Part shown: positions 37,244 to 45,710 of the stretch, piece after piece
Layout: each line of letters starts with the position of its first letter
How positions within the stretch are numbered: the stretch's first letter is position 1
Origin: an uncultured Alistipes sp.
GTDB lineage: Bacteria > Bacteroidota > Bacteroidia > Bacteroidales > Rikenellaceae
Length of the DNA stretch: 64,000 bases
Reading direction: 5' to 3'
NCBI GenBank assembly: GCA_905213895.1
Contig: CAJMKE010000013.1
Location: 1 to 64,000, forward strand
Made by a program: the position numbers and the translations under genes
The notes under the pieces: generated by a model
The model's database searches: none
Told to the model about the DNA's origin: nothing
What the model saw: only the letters and a program-made list of their open reading frames with translations

Positions 37244-38395
37244 TCAGACCTGAGCCGCTTTCCTGCCGCACTCGGCGGATTCGAACATGTCGGCTACCTT
37301 GGCAATCCACGAGGCTATCGACAGATGCTGCGGACACGAACCCTCGCACTGTTTGCAGCCGATGCAGTCCGATGCCTTGCCGTAATTCTCCTCCGCGAAC
37401 GAGCGGTAGGCGCGCTCGGTGTCGCCCGAACCCGAGATTCCGGTTTCGATACGCACGTTGTAGAGGTGCAGATACTCGAAAATCGGAATGTTCGCAGGAC
37501 ATGCCGGCACGCAATAGCCGCACGAGGTGCATTGAATCGGCGTGGTGCGGCAGATGATGTCCGTCGCTTCGTCCACTATCGCGCGTTCCTCTTCGTTCAG
37601 CGGTTTGAAATCGCGCATGTAGGCAATCGCCTCTTCGACCTGCGCGACCGACGACATACCGCTGAGTACGGTCGTAACCCCCTCGGGGCTTGCGGCGTAG
37701 CGTATAGCCCACGAAGCGGGCGTAGCGTCGGGCGCATACGCCTTGAACAGCCTTTCGACCGCCGACGGGACATCGGCGAGCATACCGCCTTTGAGCGGGC
37801 ACATGACGACTACCGGTTTCCCGTGGCGTCGCGCGATGTCGTAGCACCGGTGAGCCTGAATAGGCGTGCGCTCCCAGTCGATGTAACTGATTTGCAACTG
37901 TACGAAATCCACCTCCGGATAGCGGGTGAGGAGGGCGTCGAGCAGTTCCGGCGAATCGTGGTACGAGAAGCCTATCATGCGGGTCAGCCCTTCGCGTTTT
38001 TTGCGGATTGCGAATTCGAAACTGCGGAAACGCTCCGCCTTTTCGTAGAATGCCGCAGTGGCGCAATGCACCAGATAGCGGTCGAAATACTCCACTCCGC
38101 AGCGTTCGAGTTGCTCGGCGAAGATGCGCTCCTGCTGCTCCTCGCTTTCGAGAAGAAGCGTCGGCAGTTTGTCGGTGAGAGAGTATGCGTTGCGCGGATA
38201 ACGCTCCACGAGAGCCTTGCGCAACGCCGCCTCGCAGTGTCCGTCGTGGTAGGTGTAGGCGGTGTCGAAATAGGTGAATCCGTTCTCGATAAGCAAATCG
38301 ACCATTCGCGACAGTTCGCCGATGTTTATCGACGATACGTCATCGGGATTCGTAAGCGGCAGCCGCATACATCCCAGCCCGAGTTTTTTGTCCAT
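37244..38395 (-). CDS. Aldo/keto reductase with C-terminal 2x[4Fe-4S] domain (AKR-1)
   Basis: A 383-residue cytoplasmic protein without signal peptide. The AKR barrel has the full catalytic set: Asp and Tyr in YFDTAYTYHDGH, Lys in LTDKLPTL and His in RYLVHCATA. The C-terminal 100 residues bind two 4Fe-4S clusters (CTSCGYCVPACP and CIGCKQCEGSCP). Such ferredoxin-tailed AKRs are common in anaerobes; their substrates are mostly unknown. It is the third gene of the left arm (TonB receptor, ECF-type protein, AKR), seven bases after the ECF-type gene. Confidence 0.88.
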   Translation of the reverse strand: MDKKLGLGCMRLPLTNPDDVSSINIGELSRMVDLLIENGFTYFDTAYTYHDGHCEAALRKALVERYPRNAYSLTDKLPTLLLESEEQQERIFAEQLERCGVEYFDRYLVHCATAAFYEKAERFRSFEFAIRKKREGLTRMIGFSYHDSPELLDALLTRYPEVDFVQLQISYIDWERTPIQAHRCYDIARRHGKPVVVMCPLKGGMLADVPSAVERLFKAYAPDATPASWAIRYAASPEGVTTVLSGMSSVAQVEEAIAYMRDFKPLNEEERAIVDEATDIICRTTPIQCTSCGYCVPACPANIPIFEYLHLYNVRIETGISGSGDTERAYRSFAEENYGKASDCIGCKQCEGSCPQHLSIASWIAKVADMFESAECGRKAAQV

Positions 38396-38402
38396 TGCCG
38401 GT

Positions 38403-38915
38403 CTATTTTTTGAGTGCGTATTTCAGAATTGCCCAGCATCCGAATACCTGCAACAGCATACCCGGGATACCGATGCGGAAATCCTGCATTGCTTCGAAGA
38501 AAGAACCCGAACCGAGCCATTCGATTGCCGTTCCCAGAATCTGCGACGAGAGAACCGCCGCGGCGAGCAGAAGTACCGATACCTTCTTGGTGCGCGAAGC
38601 AATCATGCCGGCGATGACTGCGAGCAGAATCGATTTCGCCATGATTGCCGGTACTGCGGCTGCTGCGGGCATGCCGAAAAGCGCGCTGTTAGCCAGCGGC
38701 GACACGATTGCGGTGAGCAGACCGACGCGCCAGCCGTACTTGTACGCGCCGAGCAGCGTGAAGAAGTAAATCGGCAGCAGCGTCGCGCCTCCCTGCGGGA
38801 TGAGGTGGCAGAGTTGCGGAAGCGCGATGTTGCCGAGTACGAAAAGTGCGGCTGTCGTGTAGGTCTTTGCCTGCGAATAGCCCAACGAATGAAGTTTGAC
38901 AGTGGTTGTGTTCAT
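38403..38915 (-). CDS. ECF transporter S-component-like membrane protein, copy 1
   Basis: A 170-residue protein with five or six hydrophobic helices, GNIALPQLCHLIPQGGATLL and GAYKYGWRVGLLTAIVSPLAN. Size, helix pattern and the paired aromatic/Gly segments fit substrate-binding (S) components of energy-coupling-factor importers for vitamins, cofactors or metals. No ATPase or T-component is near, so it would share a housekeeping energising module or act alone. It is a close paralogue of 48711-49223: same length, no gaps, about three quarters identical over the first 80 residues by eye. Confidence 0.7.
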   Translation of the reverse strand: MNTTTVKLHSLGYSQAKTYTTAALFVLGNIALPQLCHLIPQGGATLLPIYFFTLLGAYKYGWRVGLLTAIVSPLANSALFGMPAAAAVPAIMAKSILLAVIAGMIASRTKKVSVLLLAAAVLSSQILGTAIEWLGSGSFFEAMQDFRIGIPGMLLQVFGCWAILKYALKK

Positions 38916-38928
38916 ATTCTTTTAGTTT

Positions 38929-40827
38929 TTAAAAGTGAAAGTTCAATCCTCCGAATACGGTCGCTTTCGGCATCGGATAACCTGCGTTGATTTCGTAGCG
39001 TTGTGCCAGCAGATTCTCGCCGCGGACGAATATTTCGAGCCACCTGGCGGCTCGGAAATTCATGTCGGCGTTCCATAACACGAAATTCTCCCTCTTTACC
39101 GGGTCGGTCTGCGTATAAAGCCCTCGTATGTAAAGTACGCCGGTAGATACGTTCCACCGTCTTTTCGCAAAATTTATGCCGCAGAACAATTTGTGTTCGG
39201 GTGCCGCGACGACCGGATATTTCATTTTGAGCCAACTGTAATTGGCAGAGAGCGTCCATGCCGGAGAGAATCGCAGTTCGGTTTCGCATTCGATTCCGAA
39301 GTTGCGTATTCGTCCGGTGTTCATGTATTTCATGCGCCCGTCGGTCGGGACGAGTATTATGGAGTTGTCGCCGTCGATATAGTAGACGTTCAGCCCGTAG
39401 GAGAATATGCTTCCTACGCCGTCCTGTTTGAGCGAGAGTTCGTAATTGACGAGGCTCTCCGGTTTCAGGTCGGGATTCTGCGGCGGGAACATGTACATCT
39501 CGCGAATCGTCGGGAATCGGAAACCCTTACTCACCATAGCCTTTATCTGGACGCTGCGCGGCAGCAGGAACGACACTCCGCCCTGCGGTATCCATACTCC
39601 TCCGCAGTGCGAATTATGGTCGTAGCGTATTCCGGCGTCGATAATCAGCCAGTGCGTTATGTTCTGGCGGAAATCGACGTAACCCGCAACTTCGTGCTGT
39701 TCCTTGTCGGCTATTTCGCTGCGCTCGCCCGCGCGTTCGCCCGCGACATACTTGTTCCATGCTTTGCCGCCGAAATTGAAATAGTCCGCTCCGAAGGTCG
39801 TGCGGTTGCCCTTGAAAAGACGTATGCTCTGATAGACCGATACTCCCGACATGCGGTCACGCGAGTTGAACCGGTAGTCGGGCGGCGTTCCGCCTTCGGG
39901 GTAGCCGTCATTGATTTTGTGTACTCCCCAGTTGTGGAAAACGCTTATCGAACCTGACGTCTTGGCGTATTCGTTGTGCAGCGCGAACGACGCCATGCCT
40001 CTGGTGATGTGTGAATCGTTGTCGATTAGCGGGGATGAGACCGTACCCGGGTTCGAGGCGTTGAAATGCGTAACGTTCAAGTCTATGGCGGCATTCCAGT
40101 GTCTGCCCATTTCGTATCCGAACTTTCCGTAGCCGCCGTACTGCTCGAAGCCCATGTTGCGTCGATGTCCGTCGGTGCGGTTGTAGGAGCCGGTAAGGGT
40201 ACTCGTGAATCCCTTTACCCGCACACGGTTGGTGAGTTCGGACTGCACCGTGTTGTACGAACCGTAGCCGGCGCGCAAATCGGTGCTTGCGCCGTCCTCC
40301 TTCGTCTTGCGCGTAACGATGTTTATCACCCCGCCCATGGCGTTCGAGCCGTACAGCACCGATGCCGGACCGCGCACGACTTCGACCTTTTCGGCGAGCA
40401 TCGGCTGGCAGGCGTCGGCTATCGGATGCCCCATAAGACCCATGTATTGCGGATGTCCGTCTATCAGAACGAGAAGTCCCGTGGTCGGGCTGCCGCCTAT
40501 TCCGCGCATGCTCATTCCTCCCGATGCGCCGGTAGAAACGCCGTAGCCCATGATGCCACGCGAGGTTACGAACAGCCCCGGAACATGCTCGGTCAGCGAC
40601 GGCAGTATCGAATTGCGGAATCCTTCGTCTATCTTTTTTCTGCCCACGACCGATACCGTCATCGGGAGCAGACGCACGTCGGTTTCGCTGCGAGTTCCGG
40701 TTACGACCACTCTTTCTATTGGATTTATGTCCGATGTTTTGAGCGAATCCCGCGATTCCGCCCGTGCCGACAGGCAGACTGCCGTGGCGGCGATTGCCGC
40801 TGCCGTGAATTTCAAAGTCCGTTTCAT
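38929..40827 (-). CDS. TonB-dependent outer membrane receptor, copy 1
   Basis: A 632-residue receptor with signal peptide (MKRTLKFTAAAIAATAVCLS), TonB box region (ERVVVTGTRSETDVR), plug with VEVVRGPASVLYGSNAMGG, and a 22-strand barrel including GFRFPTIREMYMFPPQNPDL and the closing GGLNFHF, whose last Phe is the assembly signal. Such receptors of the BtuB/FepA/heme type import small, scarce compounds. I start at ATG 40827; an earlier ATG adds 11 residues with no signal character. Paralogue of 45711-47717. Confidence 0.9.
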   Translation of the reverse strand: MKRTLKFTAAAIAATAVCLSARAESRDSLKTSDINPIERVVVTGTRSETDVRLLPMTVSVVGRKKIDEGFRNSILPSLTEHVPGLFVTSRGIMGYGVSTGASGGMSMRGIGGSPTTGLLVLIDGHPQYMGLMGHPIADACQPMLAEKVEVVRGPASVLYGSNAMGGVINIVTRKTKEDGASTDLRAGYGSYNTVQSELTNRVRVKGFTSTLTGSYNRTDGHRRNMGFEQYGGYGKFGYEMGRHWNAAIDLNVTHFNASNPGTVSSPLIDNDSHITRGMASFALHNEYAKTSGSISVFHNWGVHKINDGYPEGGTPPDYRFNSRDRMSGVSVYQSIRLFKGNRTTFGADYFNFGGKAWNKYVAGERAGERSEIADKEQHEVAGYVDFRQNITHWLIIDAGIRYDHNSHCGGVWIPQGGVSFLLPRSVQIKAMVSKGFRFPTIREMYMFPPQNPDLKPESLVNYELSLKQDGVGSIFSYGLNVYYIDGDNSIILVPTDGRMKYMNTGRIRNFGIECETELRFSPAWTLSANYSWLKMKYPVVAAPEHKLFCGINFAKRRWNVSTGVLYIRGLYTQTDPVKRENFVLWNADMNFRAARWLEIFVRGENLLAQRYEINAGYPMPKATVFGGLNFHF

Positions 40828-40993
40828 TGCCCTTTTTGATGGTTTTCGTTTCGCTTGCATATAATTGCATTCAATTATTATGCCTGCCGCCTCGCGCTTT
40901 CGGTCGGTTCGATAGCGGATACGGATGATTAAATCGGTAATATTGGTATGTTTTACCGTAATCCGTGTATTATGGCGGATTGCGGAAAATCAT

Positions 40994-41001
40994 TATCTTT
41001 G
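40994..41001 (+). promoter_or_regulatory. Probable -7 box of the right arm; divergent regulatory spacer 40828-41095
   Basis: TATCTTTG matches TAnnTTTG 95 bases before the polyferredoxin gene. In the same 268-base spacer, 40917-40976 contains nested inverted repeats: ATACGGAT with ATCCGTGTAT on the outside and CGGTAA with TTACCG inside, which could be an operator shared by both divergent arms. No riboswitch was recognised. Confidence 0.45.
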
Positions 41002-41095
41002 CCATAGATAAAAATCGTTGCGTCAGCAGTCGCCCGCCGCTTCGGACAGCCGCGGTCGTCGGGCGTTGCGGCGCGTAGGATAAAAACAGAAAATT

Positions 41096-42622
41096 ATGTT
41101 GCGAAAAATCAGAATTGCATTCGCCGTCGTATGCTTCGTACTCGTTACGCTGCTGTTCCTCGACTTTACGGGGACGCTCCATGCGTGGTTCGGCTGGCTG
41201 GCGAAGATTCAGTTCCTGCCGGCTCTGCTGGCTCTGAATTTCGGCGTCGTCGCCGTACTGGTGATACTTACGCTGTTGTTCGGACGAATCTACTGTTCGG
41301 TAATCTGCCCGCTGGGTGTGATGCAGGACGGCATTTCGTCCGTCGCAGGCAGAGTGAAGCGCAACCGCTTCCGCTATTCCAAGCCGCTATCGTGGCTGCG
41401 TTACGGTATGCTCGCTCTGTTCATCGTCTCGCTGGTTGCGGGCGGAGGACTTGTGATAGGCGGTCTGGCGAGATTGATTGCGCCGTACAGCGCGTTCGGT
41501 CGCATCGCCCAGAATCTGTTCGCCCCGATATGGCAGGCGGGCAACAATCTGGCGGCGTGGGTCGCCGAGCGTGCCGGAAGTTATGCCTTCTACGAAACCG
41601 ACGTGTGGATAAAGAGCGCGGCGACATTCGGAGTGGCTCTCGCGACGTTCGTAGTTATCGCGGTGCTGGCATGGCGCAACGGTCGCACATGGTGCAACAC
41701 CGTCTGTCCGGTCGGAACGGTACTCGGATTCCTGTCGCGCTATTCGCTGTTCAGACCGGTTATCGACACCGAAAAATGCGTCGATTGCGGCTTGTGCGCA
41801 CGCCGTTGCAAGGCTTCGTGCATCGATGCCAAGAATCATGCGATAGATTACAGCCGCTGCGTCGCCTGCTTTGACTGTCTGGAAAATTGCAGCAAGCATG
41901 CGATTTCGTATACCGCACGCCGCAAATCCGCTAAACATGCCGAACCGGTGAAGCCCGTCGAACCCGCTGCTGCCGAATCAGCCGACGGAAATGGCATCTC
42001 GCGCCGCAAATTCCTGTCGCTCGCTGCGGTTTTCGCCGCCACTGCGGCTGTCAAGGCGCAGGAGAAGAAGGTGGACGGCGGACTTGCCGTGATAGCCGAC
42101 AAGAAGATTCCGAAGCGCAGCGACCGCATAACTCCTGCCGGCTCGCTCAGTGCGCGCAATATGGCTGACCACTGTACCGGCTGCCAGTTGTGCGTGTCGG
42201 TATGCCCTAACGGCGTTCTGCGTCCGTCGGGCAATCTCGCGACGCTGATGCAGCCCGAAATGTCGTATGAACGGGGCTACTGCCGTCCCGAGTGTACCCG
42301 CTGTTCGGATGTCTGCCCGACTGGTGCGATACGTCCGATAACGGTCGCGGAGAAGTCGTCCACGCAAATCGGACACGCCGTGTGGATTAAGGAGAACTGC
42401 GTGCCGCTGACAGACGGAGTGGAGTGTGGCAACTGCGCCCGCCACTGCCCGAGCGGTGCGATAACGATGACGCCGTCCGACTCCGAAATCGCCGATTCGC
42501 CAAAGATTCCGGTGGTCAATACCGAACGCTGCATCGGCTGCGGCGCATGCGAGAATCTCTGTCCGGCTCGTCCGTTCAGCGCGATATATGTCGAAGGACA
42601 CCGAAATCACAGAACAATCTAA
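41096..42622 (+). CDS. Membrane polyferredoxin of NapH type with internal Tat-like motif and NapG/NapF-like tail
   Basis: A 508-residue protein. Residues 1-215 hold five or six membrane helices with two NapH-type CxxxCP motifs (CSVICPLG and CNTVCPVG). Two ferredoxin motifs follow (CVDCGLCARRC, CVACFDCLENC). At about 300-325 the sequence ISRRKFLSLAAVFAATAAV looks like a Tat signal in the middle of the chain. The tail has four more cluster motifs (CTGCQLCVSVCP, CTRCSDVCP, CGNCARHCP, CIGCGACENLCP), so up to six 4Fe-4S clusters. Known NapH proteins pass electrons from menaquinol to periplasmic reductases. It is the first gene of the right arm. Confidence 0.8.
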   Translation: MLRKIRIAFAVVCFVLVTLLFLDFTGTLHAWFGWLAKIQFLPALLALNFGVVAVLVILTLLFGRIYCSVICPLGVMQDGISSVAGRVKRNRFRYSKPLSWLRYGMLALFIVSLVAGGGLVIGGLARLIAPYSAFGRIAQNLFAPIWQAGNNLAAWVAERAGSYAFYETDVWIKSAATFGVALATFVVIAVLAWRNGRTWCNTVCPVGTVLGFLSRYSLFRPVIDTEKCVDCGLCARRCKASCIDAKNHAIDYSRCVACFDCLENCSKHAISYTARRKSAKHAEPVKPVEPAAAESADGNGISRRKFLSLAAVFAATAAVKAQEKKVDGGLAVIADKKIPKRSDRITPAGSLSARNMADHCTGCQLCVSVCPNGVLRPSGNLATLMQPEMSYERGYCRPECTRCSDVCPTGAIRPITVAEKSSTQIGHAVWIKENCVPLTDGVECGNCARHCPSGAITMTPSDSEIADSPKIPVVNTERCIGCGACENLCPARPFSAIYVEGHRNHRTI

Positions 42623-42634
42623 ACCGACACTGCC

Positions 42635-44050
42635 ATGGAAAACAAAAATAATAAGGGAATGAACCGCCGCGAGTTTCTGAAACGGCTCGGCGCAGGTGCT
42701 GCCATAGTTTCCGCCGCTACGATTGTAGGCTGCGACGCTAAACGCAATCCGATTGACGGAAAGGGTATCGCTGTCGGAGATGTGCCGACGGACAGGATGA
42801 CATACCGCACCAATCCCAAGACGGGCGACAAGGTTTCGCTGCTGGGCTACGGCTGTATGCGCTGGCCGACCGTCAAGGGCGACAGCGCGCGCGATAAGGC
42901 GGACGACATCGACCAGAACGCCGTGAACGAACTCGTCGATTATGCGATTGCCCACGGCGTGAACTATTTCGATACGTCGCCGGCGTATTGCAAGGGTCGG
43001 TCGGAACACGCGACGGGTATTGCTTTGAGCCGTCATCCGCGCGACAAGTATTTCATCGCGACCAAACTCTCCAATTTTGCTCCGTCCACATGGAGCCGCG
43101 AAGCGTCGATTGCTATGTACCGCAATTCGCTCAAGGAGTTGCAGACCGACTATATCGACTATATGCTGCTGCACGGCATCGGCATGGGCGGCATGGAGGC
43201 TCTGCGCGGTCGTTATCTCGACAACGGCATACTCGATTTTCTCGTTGCCGAGCGTGCTGCGGGACGCATCCGCAATCTCGGGTTCTCGTATCACGGCGAC
43301 ATAGAGGTGTTCGACTATCTGCTTTCGCGCCATGACGAGTACAAGTGGGATTTCGTGCAGATTCAGTTGAACTACGTGGACTGGAAGCATGCCAAGGAGG
43401 TGAACGAGAGGAATACCGATGCCGAATATCTCTACGGCGAACTCGTGAAACGCAATATTCCTGTGGTTATCATGGAACCTCTGCTCGGCGGACGTCTGGC
43501 GAGCCTGAACGATTTCCTTATGGCTCGGCTCAAACAGCGTCGCCCCGACGACAGCATCGCTTCGTGGGCATTCCGCTATGCCGGTACGCCGTCGAATGTG
43601 CTGACGGTGCTCAGCGGCATGACGTATATGGAGCATTTGCAGGACAACCTGCGCTCGTATTCGCCGCTTGACCCGTGTACGGATGCCGAACTCGAACTGC
43701 TCGAAGATACCGCGCAGGCTATGCTGCGTTATCCGTCGGTTCCGTGTACGGCGTGCCAGTACTGTATGCCGTGTCCATACGGACTGGATATTCCGGGGAT
43801 ATTCGCCCATTATAACAAGTGTATCAACGAGGGCAATGTGCCGGTAAGTTCGCAGGACGAGGATTACCGCCGTGCGCGCCGTGCGTTCCTGATTGGCTAC
43901 GACCGCAGCGTGCCGCGCCTGCGTCAGGCAGACCACTGCATCGGCTGCAACCGGTGCGTGCATCACTGTCCGCAGGGAATAAATATTCCGGCGCAGATGC
44001 GGCGCATCGACAATTTCGTGGAACGGCTCAAACAGGGCAAGGAGTTCTAA
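42635..44050 (+). CDS. Tat-type lipoprotein aldo/keto reductase with ferredoxin tail (AKR-2)
   Basis: A 471-residue protein whose start MENKNNKGMNRREFLKRLG contains a twin-arginine motif, followed by a hydrophobic stretch and a lipobox IVGC (Cys about 36), so it should be folded in the cytoplasm and exported as a lipoprotein. The AKR barrel keeps the catalytic tetrad: FDTSPAYCKGRSEH, FIATKLSN and YMLLHGIG. Two 4Fe-4S motifs close the protein (CTACQYCMPCP and CIGCNRCVHHCP). An exported AKR would not have access to NADPH, so electrons probably come from the polyferredoxin 12 bases upstream. Confidence 0.82.
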   Translation: MENKNNKGMNRREFLKRLGAGAAIVSAATIVGCDAKRNPIDGKGIAVGDVPTDRMTYRTNPKTGDKVSLLGYGCMRWPTVKGDSARDKADDIDQNAVNELVDYAIAHGVNYFDTSPAYCKGRSEHATGIALSRHPRDKYFIATKLSNFAPSTWSREASIAMYRNSLKELQTDYIDYMLLHGIGMGGMEALRGRYLDNGILDFLVAERAAGRIRNLGFSYHGDIEVFDYLLSRHDEYKWDFVQIQLNYVDWKHAKEVNERNTDAEYLYGELVKRNIPVVIMEPLLGGRLASLNDFLMARLKQRRPDDSIASWAFRYAGTPSNVLTVLSGMTYMEHLQDNLRSYSPLDPCTDAELELLEDTAQAMLRYPSVPCTACQYCMPCPYGLDIPGIFAHYNKCINEGNVPVSSQDEDYRRARRAFLIGYDRSVPRLRQADHCIGCNRCVHHCPQGINIPAQMRRIDNFVERLKQGKEF

Positions 44051-44056
44051 AAGGAT

Positions 44057-45205
44057 ATGGAGTACAGAATATTGGGACGCACGGGAATCCGCGTGAGCGC
44101 GATTGCCCTCGGCTGCGAAGGGTTCATGAACAAGTCGGCAGACGAGGTGAAGGCGGATTTGGACTTCGCCATTTCGCACGGAGTTAATTTCATCGACATC
44201 TATTCGTCGAATCCCGATTTGCGCAGCAACATAGGCGCGGCACTCGAAGGCAGACGCGACGGTTTCGTAATTCAGGGGCATCTTTGCACCGCATGGGAGA
44301 ACGACCAGTATCTGCGCACGCGCGATATGGCGAAGACCGTCGCTTCGTTCGAGTTGCAGTTGGAACAACTGCGCACCGATTACCTCGACATCGGAATGAT
44401 TCACTATATCGATGCCGTGGACGATTTCCATAAGGTGTTCGACGGCGAGATAATCCGTTACGCACAGCGGTTGAAGGCGGAGGGGCGTATACGCAGTATC
44501 GGTATCAGCAGCCATAACCCGGTTGTCGCCCGCATGGCGGCGGAAACGGGGCTGGTGGACGTAATCATGTTCTCGATAAATCCGTGCTACGACATGCAGC
44601 CCGCGGGCGAGGATGTGGATGCGCTGTGGGCTGACGAGAGTTATGCGAATGCGTTGCAGAATATCGACCCCGACCGCGAATCGCTCTACGAAATATGCGA
44701 ACGCGACGGCATCGCGATAGACGTGATGAAGGTCTATGGCGGCGGAGATTTGCTCGATGACGGGAATTCGCCGTTCGGACGCTCGATGACGGCAGTGCAG
44801 TGCATCGAATACGCGCTGACGCGACCTGCCGTGGCGGCGGTGATGGTCGGATGCAAAAGCACGGACGAGATAGCGGCTGCGCTCGCATGGTGCGACGCTT
44901 CGGCTGCGGAGCGCGACTATGCCTCGGCAATGACGGGTCTCGAAAAGTTTTCGTGGAAAGGACACTGTATGTACTGCGGACACTGTGCGCCGTGTACGGC
45001 GGGAATCGACATCGCGGCGGTGAACAAGTTTTTCAACCTCGCTGCGGCGCAGGGCGAAATTCCCGAAACGGTGCGCGAACACTATGCCTTACTGACCCAT
45101 CACGCGTCGGAGTGCGTCGGCTGCGGTGCGTGCGAAACGCGATGCCCGTTCGGCGTGAAAATCGTCGAACGCATGCGCGAAGCCGCAAAACGGTTCGGTT
45201 ATTGA
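44057..45205 (+). CDS. Ferredoxin-tailed aldo/keto reductase homologue lacking canonical Tyr and Lys (AKR-3)
   Basis: A 382-residue protein without signal peptide. The fold start MEYRILGRTGIRVSAIALGC and the His of YLDIGMIHYIDA are typical, but the position of the catalytic Tyr, five after the Asp in FIDIYSSNPD, is Asn, and the segment that carries the catalytic Lys reads FVIQGHLCT. The ferredoxin tail is intact (CMYCGHCAPC and CVGCGACETRC). It may bind a different ligand or act as an electron carrier. It follows AKR-2 by six bases and overlaps the next gene's earliest start. Confidence 0.8.
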   Translation: MEYRILGRTGIRVSAIALGCEGFMNKSADEVKADLDFAISHGVNFIDIYSSNPDLRSNIGAALEGRRDGFVIQGHLCTAWENDQYLRTRDMAKTVASFELQLEQLRTDYLDIGMIHYIDAVDDFHKVFDGEIIRYAQRLKAEGRIRSIGISSHNPVVARMAAETGLVDVIMFSINPCYDMQPAGEDVDALWADESYANALQNIDPDRESLYEICERDGIAIDVMKVYGGGDLLDDGNSPFGRSMTAVQCIEYALTRPAVAAVMVGCKSTDEIAAALAWCDASAAERDYASAMTGLEKFSWKGHCMYCGHCAPCTAGIDIAAVNKFFNLAAAQGEIPETVREHYALLTHHASECVGCGACETRCPFGVKIVERMREAAKRFGY

Positions 45206-45252
45206 TGCCATGTCGCGAAACATCGATGCAAATGAGAAATAAAACACGACAA

Positions 45253-45693
45253 ATGACTGCGGATACTCTTTCCGCGATGCAGCGGCAGAACGTTATCGAC
45301 TGCCTGTTCATCGAAAACTGCTCTTGCGTGATACGCAACGGCGATACGGTACGCATTTTCCACGAACGGGGCATCAAGGATTTGTTCCGCCTGCTGAAAA
45401 CCGAACGCGAATTTCTCGACGGAGCGTTCGTCGCCGACAAGGTCGTCGGCAAGGGTGCGGCAGCACTGATGGTGCTTGGCGGCGTAGACCGTCTGTTTGC
45501 CGACGTGATAAGCCGTCCCGCGCGCGAACTGCTCGAAAATGCGGGCGTGAAGGTCGATTACACGCTCGAAGTGCCGCATATCTCCAACCGTACCAACACC
45601 GGTTGGTGTCCCGTCGAAACGATGTGTCGCGACTGCCGCACCGCCGAGGAGTGTCTGCCGCTGATTATCGATTTCGTCGAGCAACTGAAATAG
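45253..45693 (+). CDS. DUF1893 protein (TM1506-like) with C-terminal Cys cluster
   Basis: A 146-residue protein with the DUF1893 pattern: NCSCVIRNGDTVRIFHERG, the segment FVADKVVGKGAAALMVLGG and VDYTLEVPHISNRTNTGWCP. The family has a deaminase-like fold known from TM1506, with no established reaction. The end WCPVETMCRDCRTAEEC has four cysteines that could bind a metal or cluster. I start at ATG 45253 to match family length; in-frame ATGs at 45205, 45226 and 45232 are possible, the first overlapping the AKR-3 stop. Confidence 0.7.
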   Translation: MTADTLSAMQRQNVIDCLFIENCSCVIRNGDTVRIFHERGIKDLFRLLKTEREFLDGAFVADKVVGKGAAALMVLGGVDRLFADVISRPARELLENAGVKVDYTLEVPHISNRTNTGWCPVETMCRDCRTAEECLPLIIDFVEQLK

Positions 45694-45710
45694 GAATATT
45701 GCAAACATTG

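Noticed and set aside
40828..41095. Cobalamin riboswitch before the TonB receptor
   Set aside because: No B12-box-like segment is visible; the inverted repeats are short and better explained as a protein operator.
41978..45082. A 1034-codon open frame on the minus strand across the right arm of the redox locus
   Set aside because: It lies antisense to three well-supported genes with Fe-S motifs; its translation is Arg/His rich without any domain. GC-rich codon use makes such antisense frames common here, as at 22289-24721 and 12777-15404.
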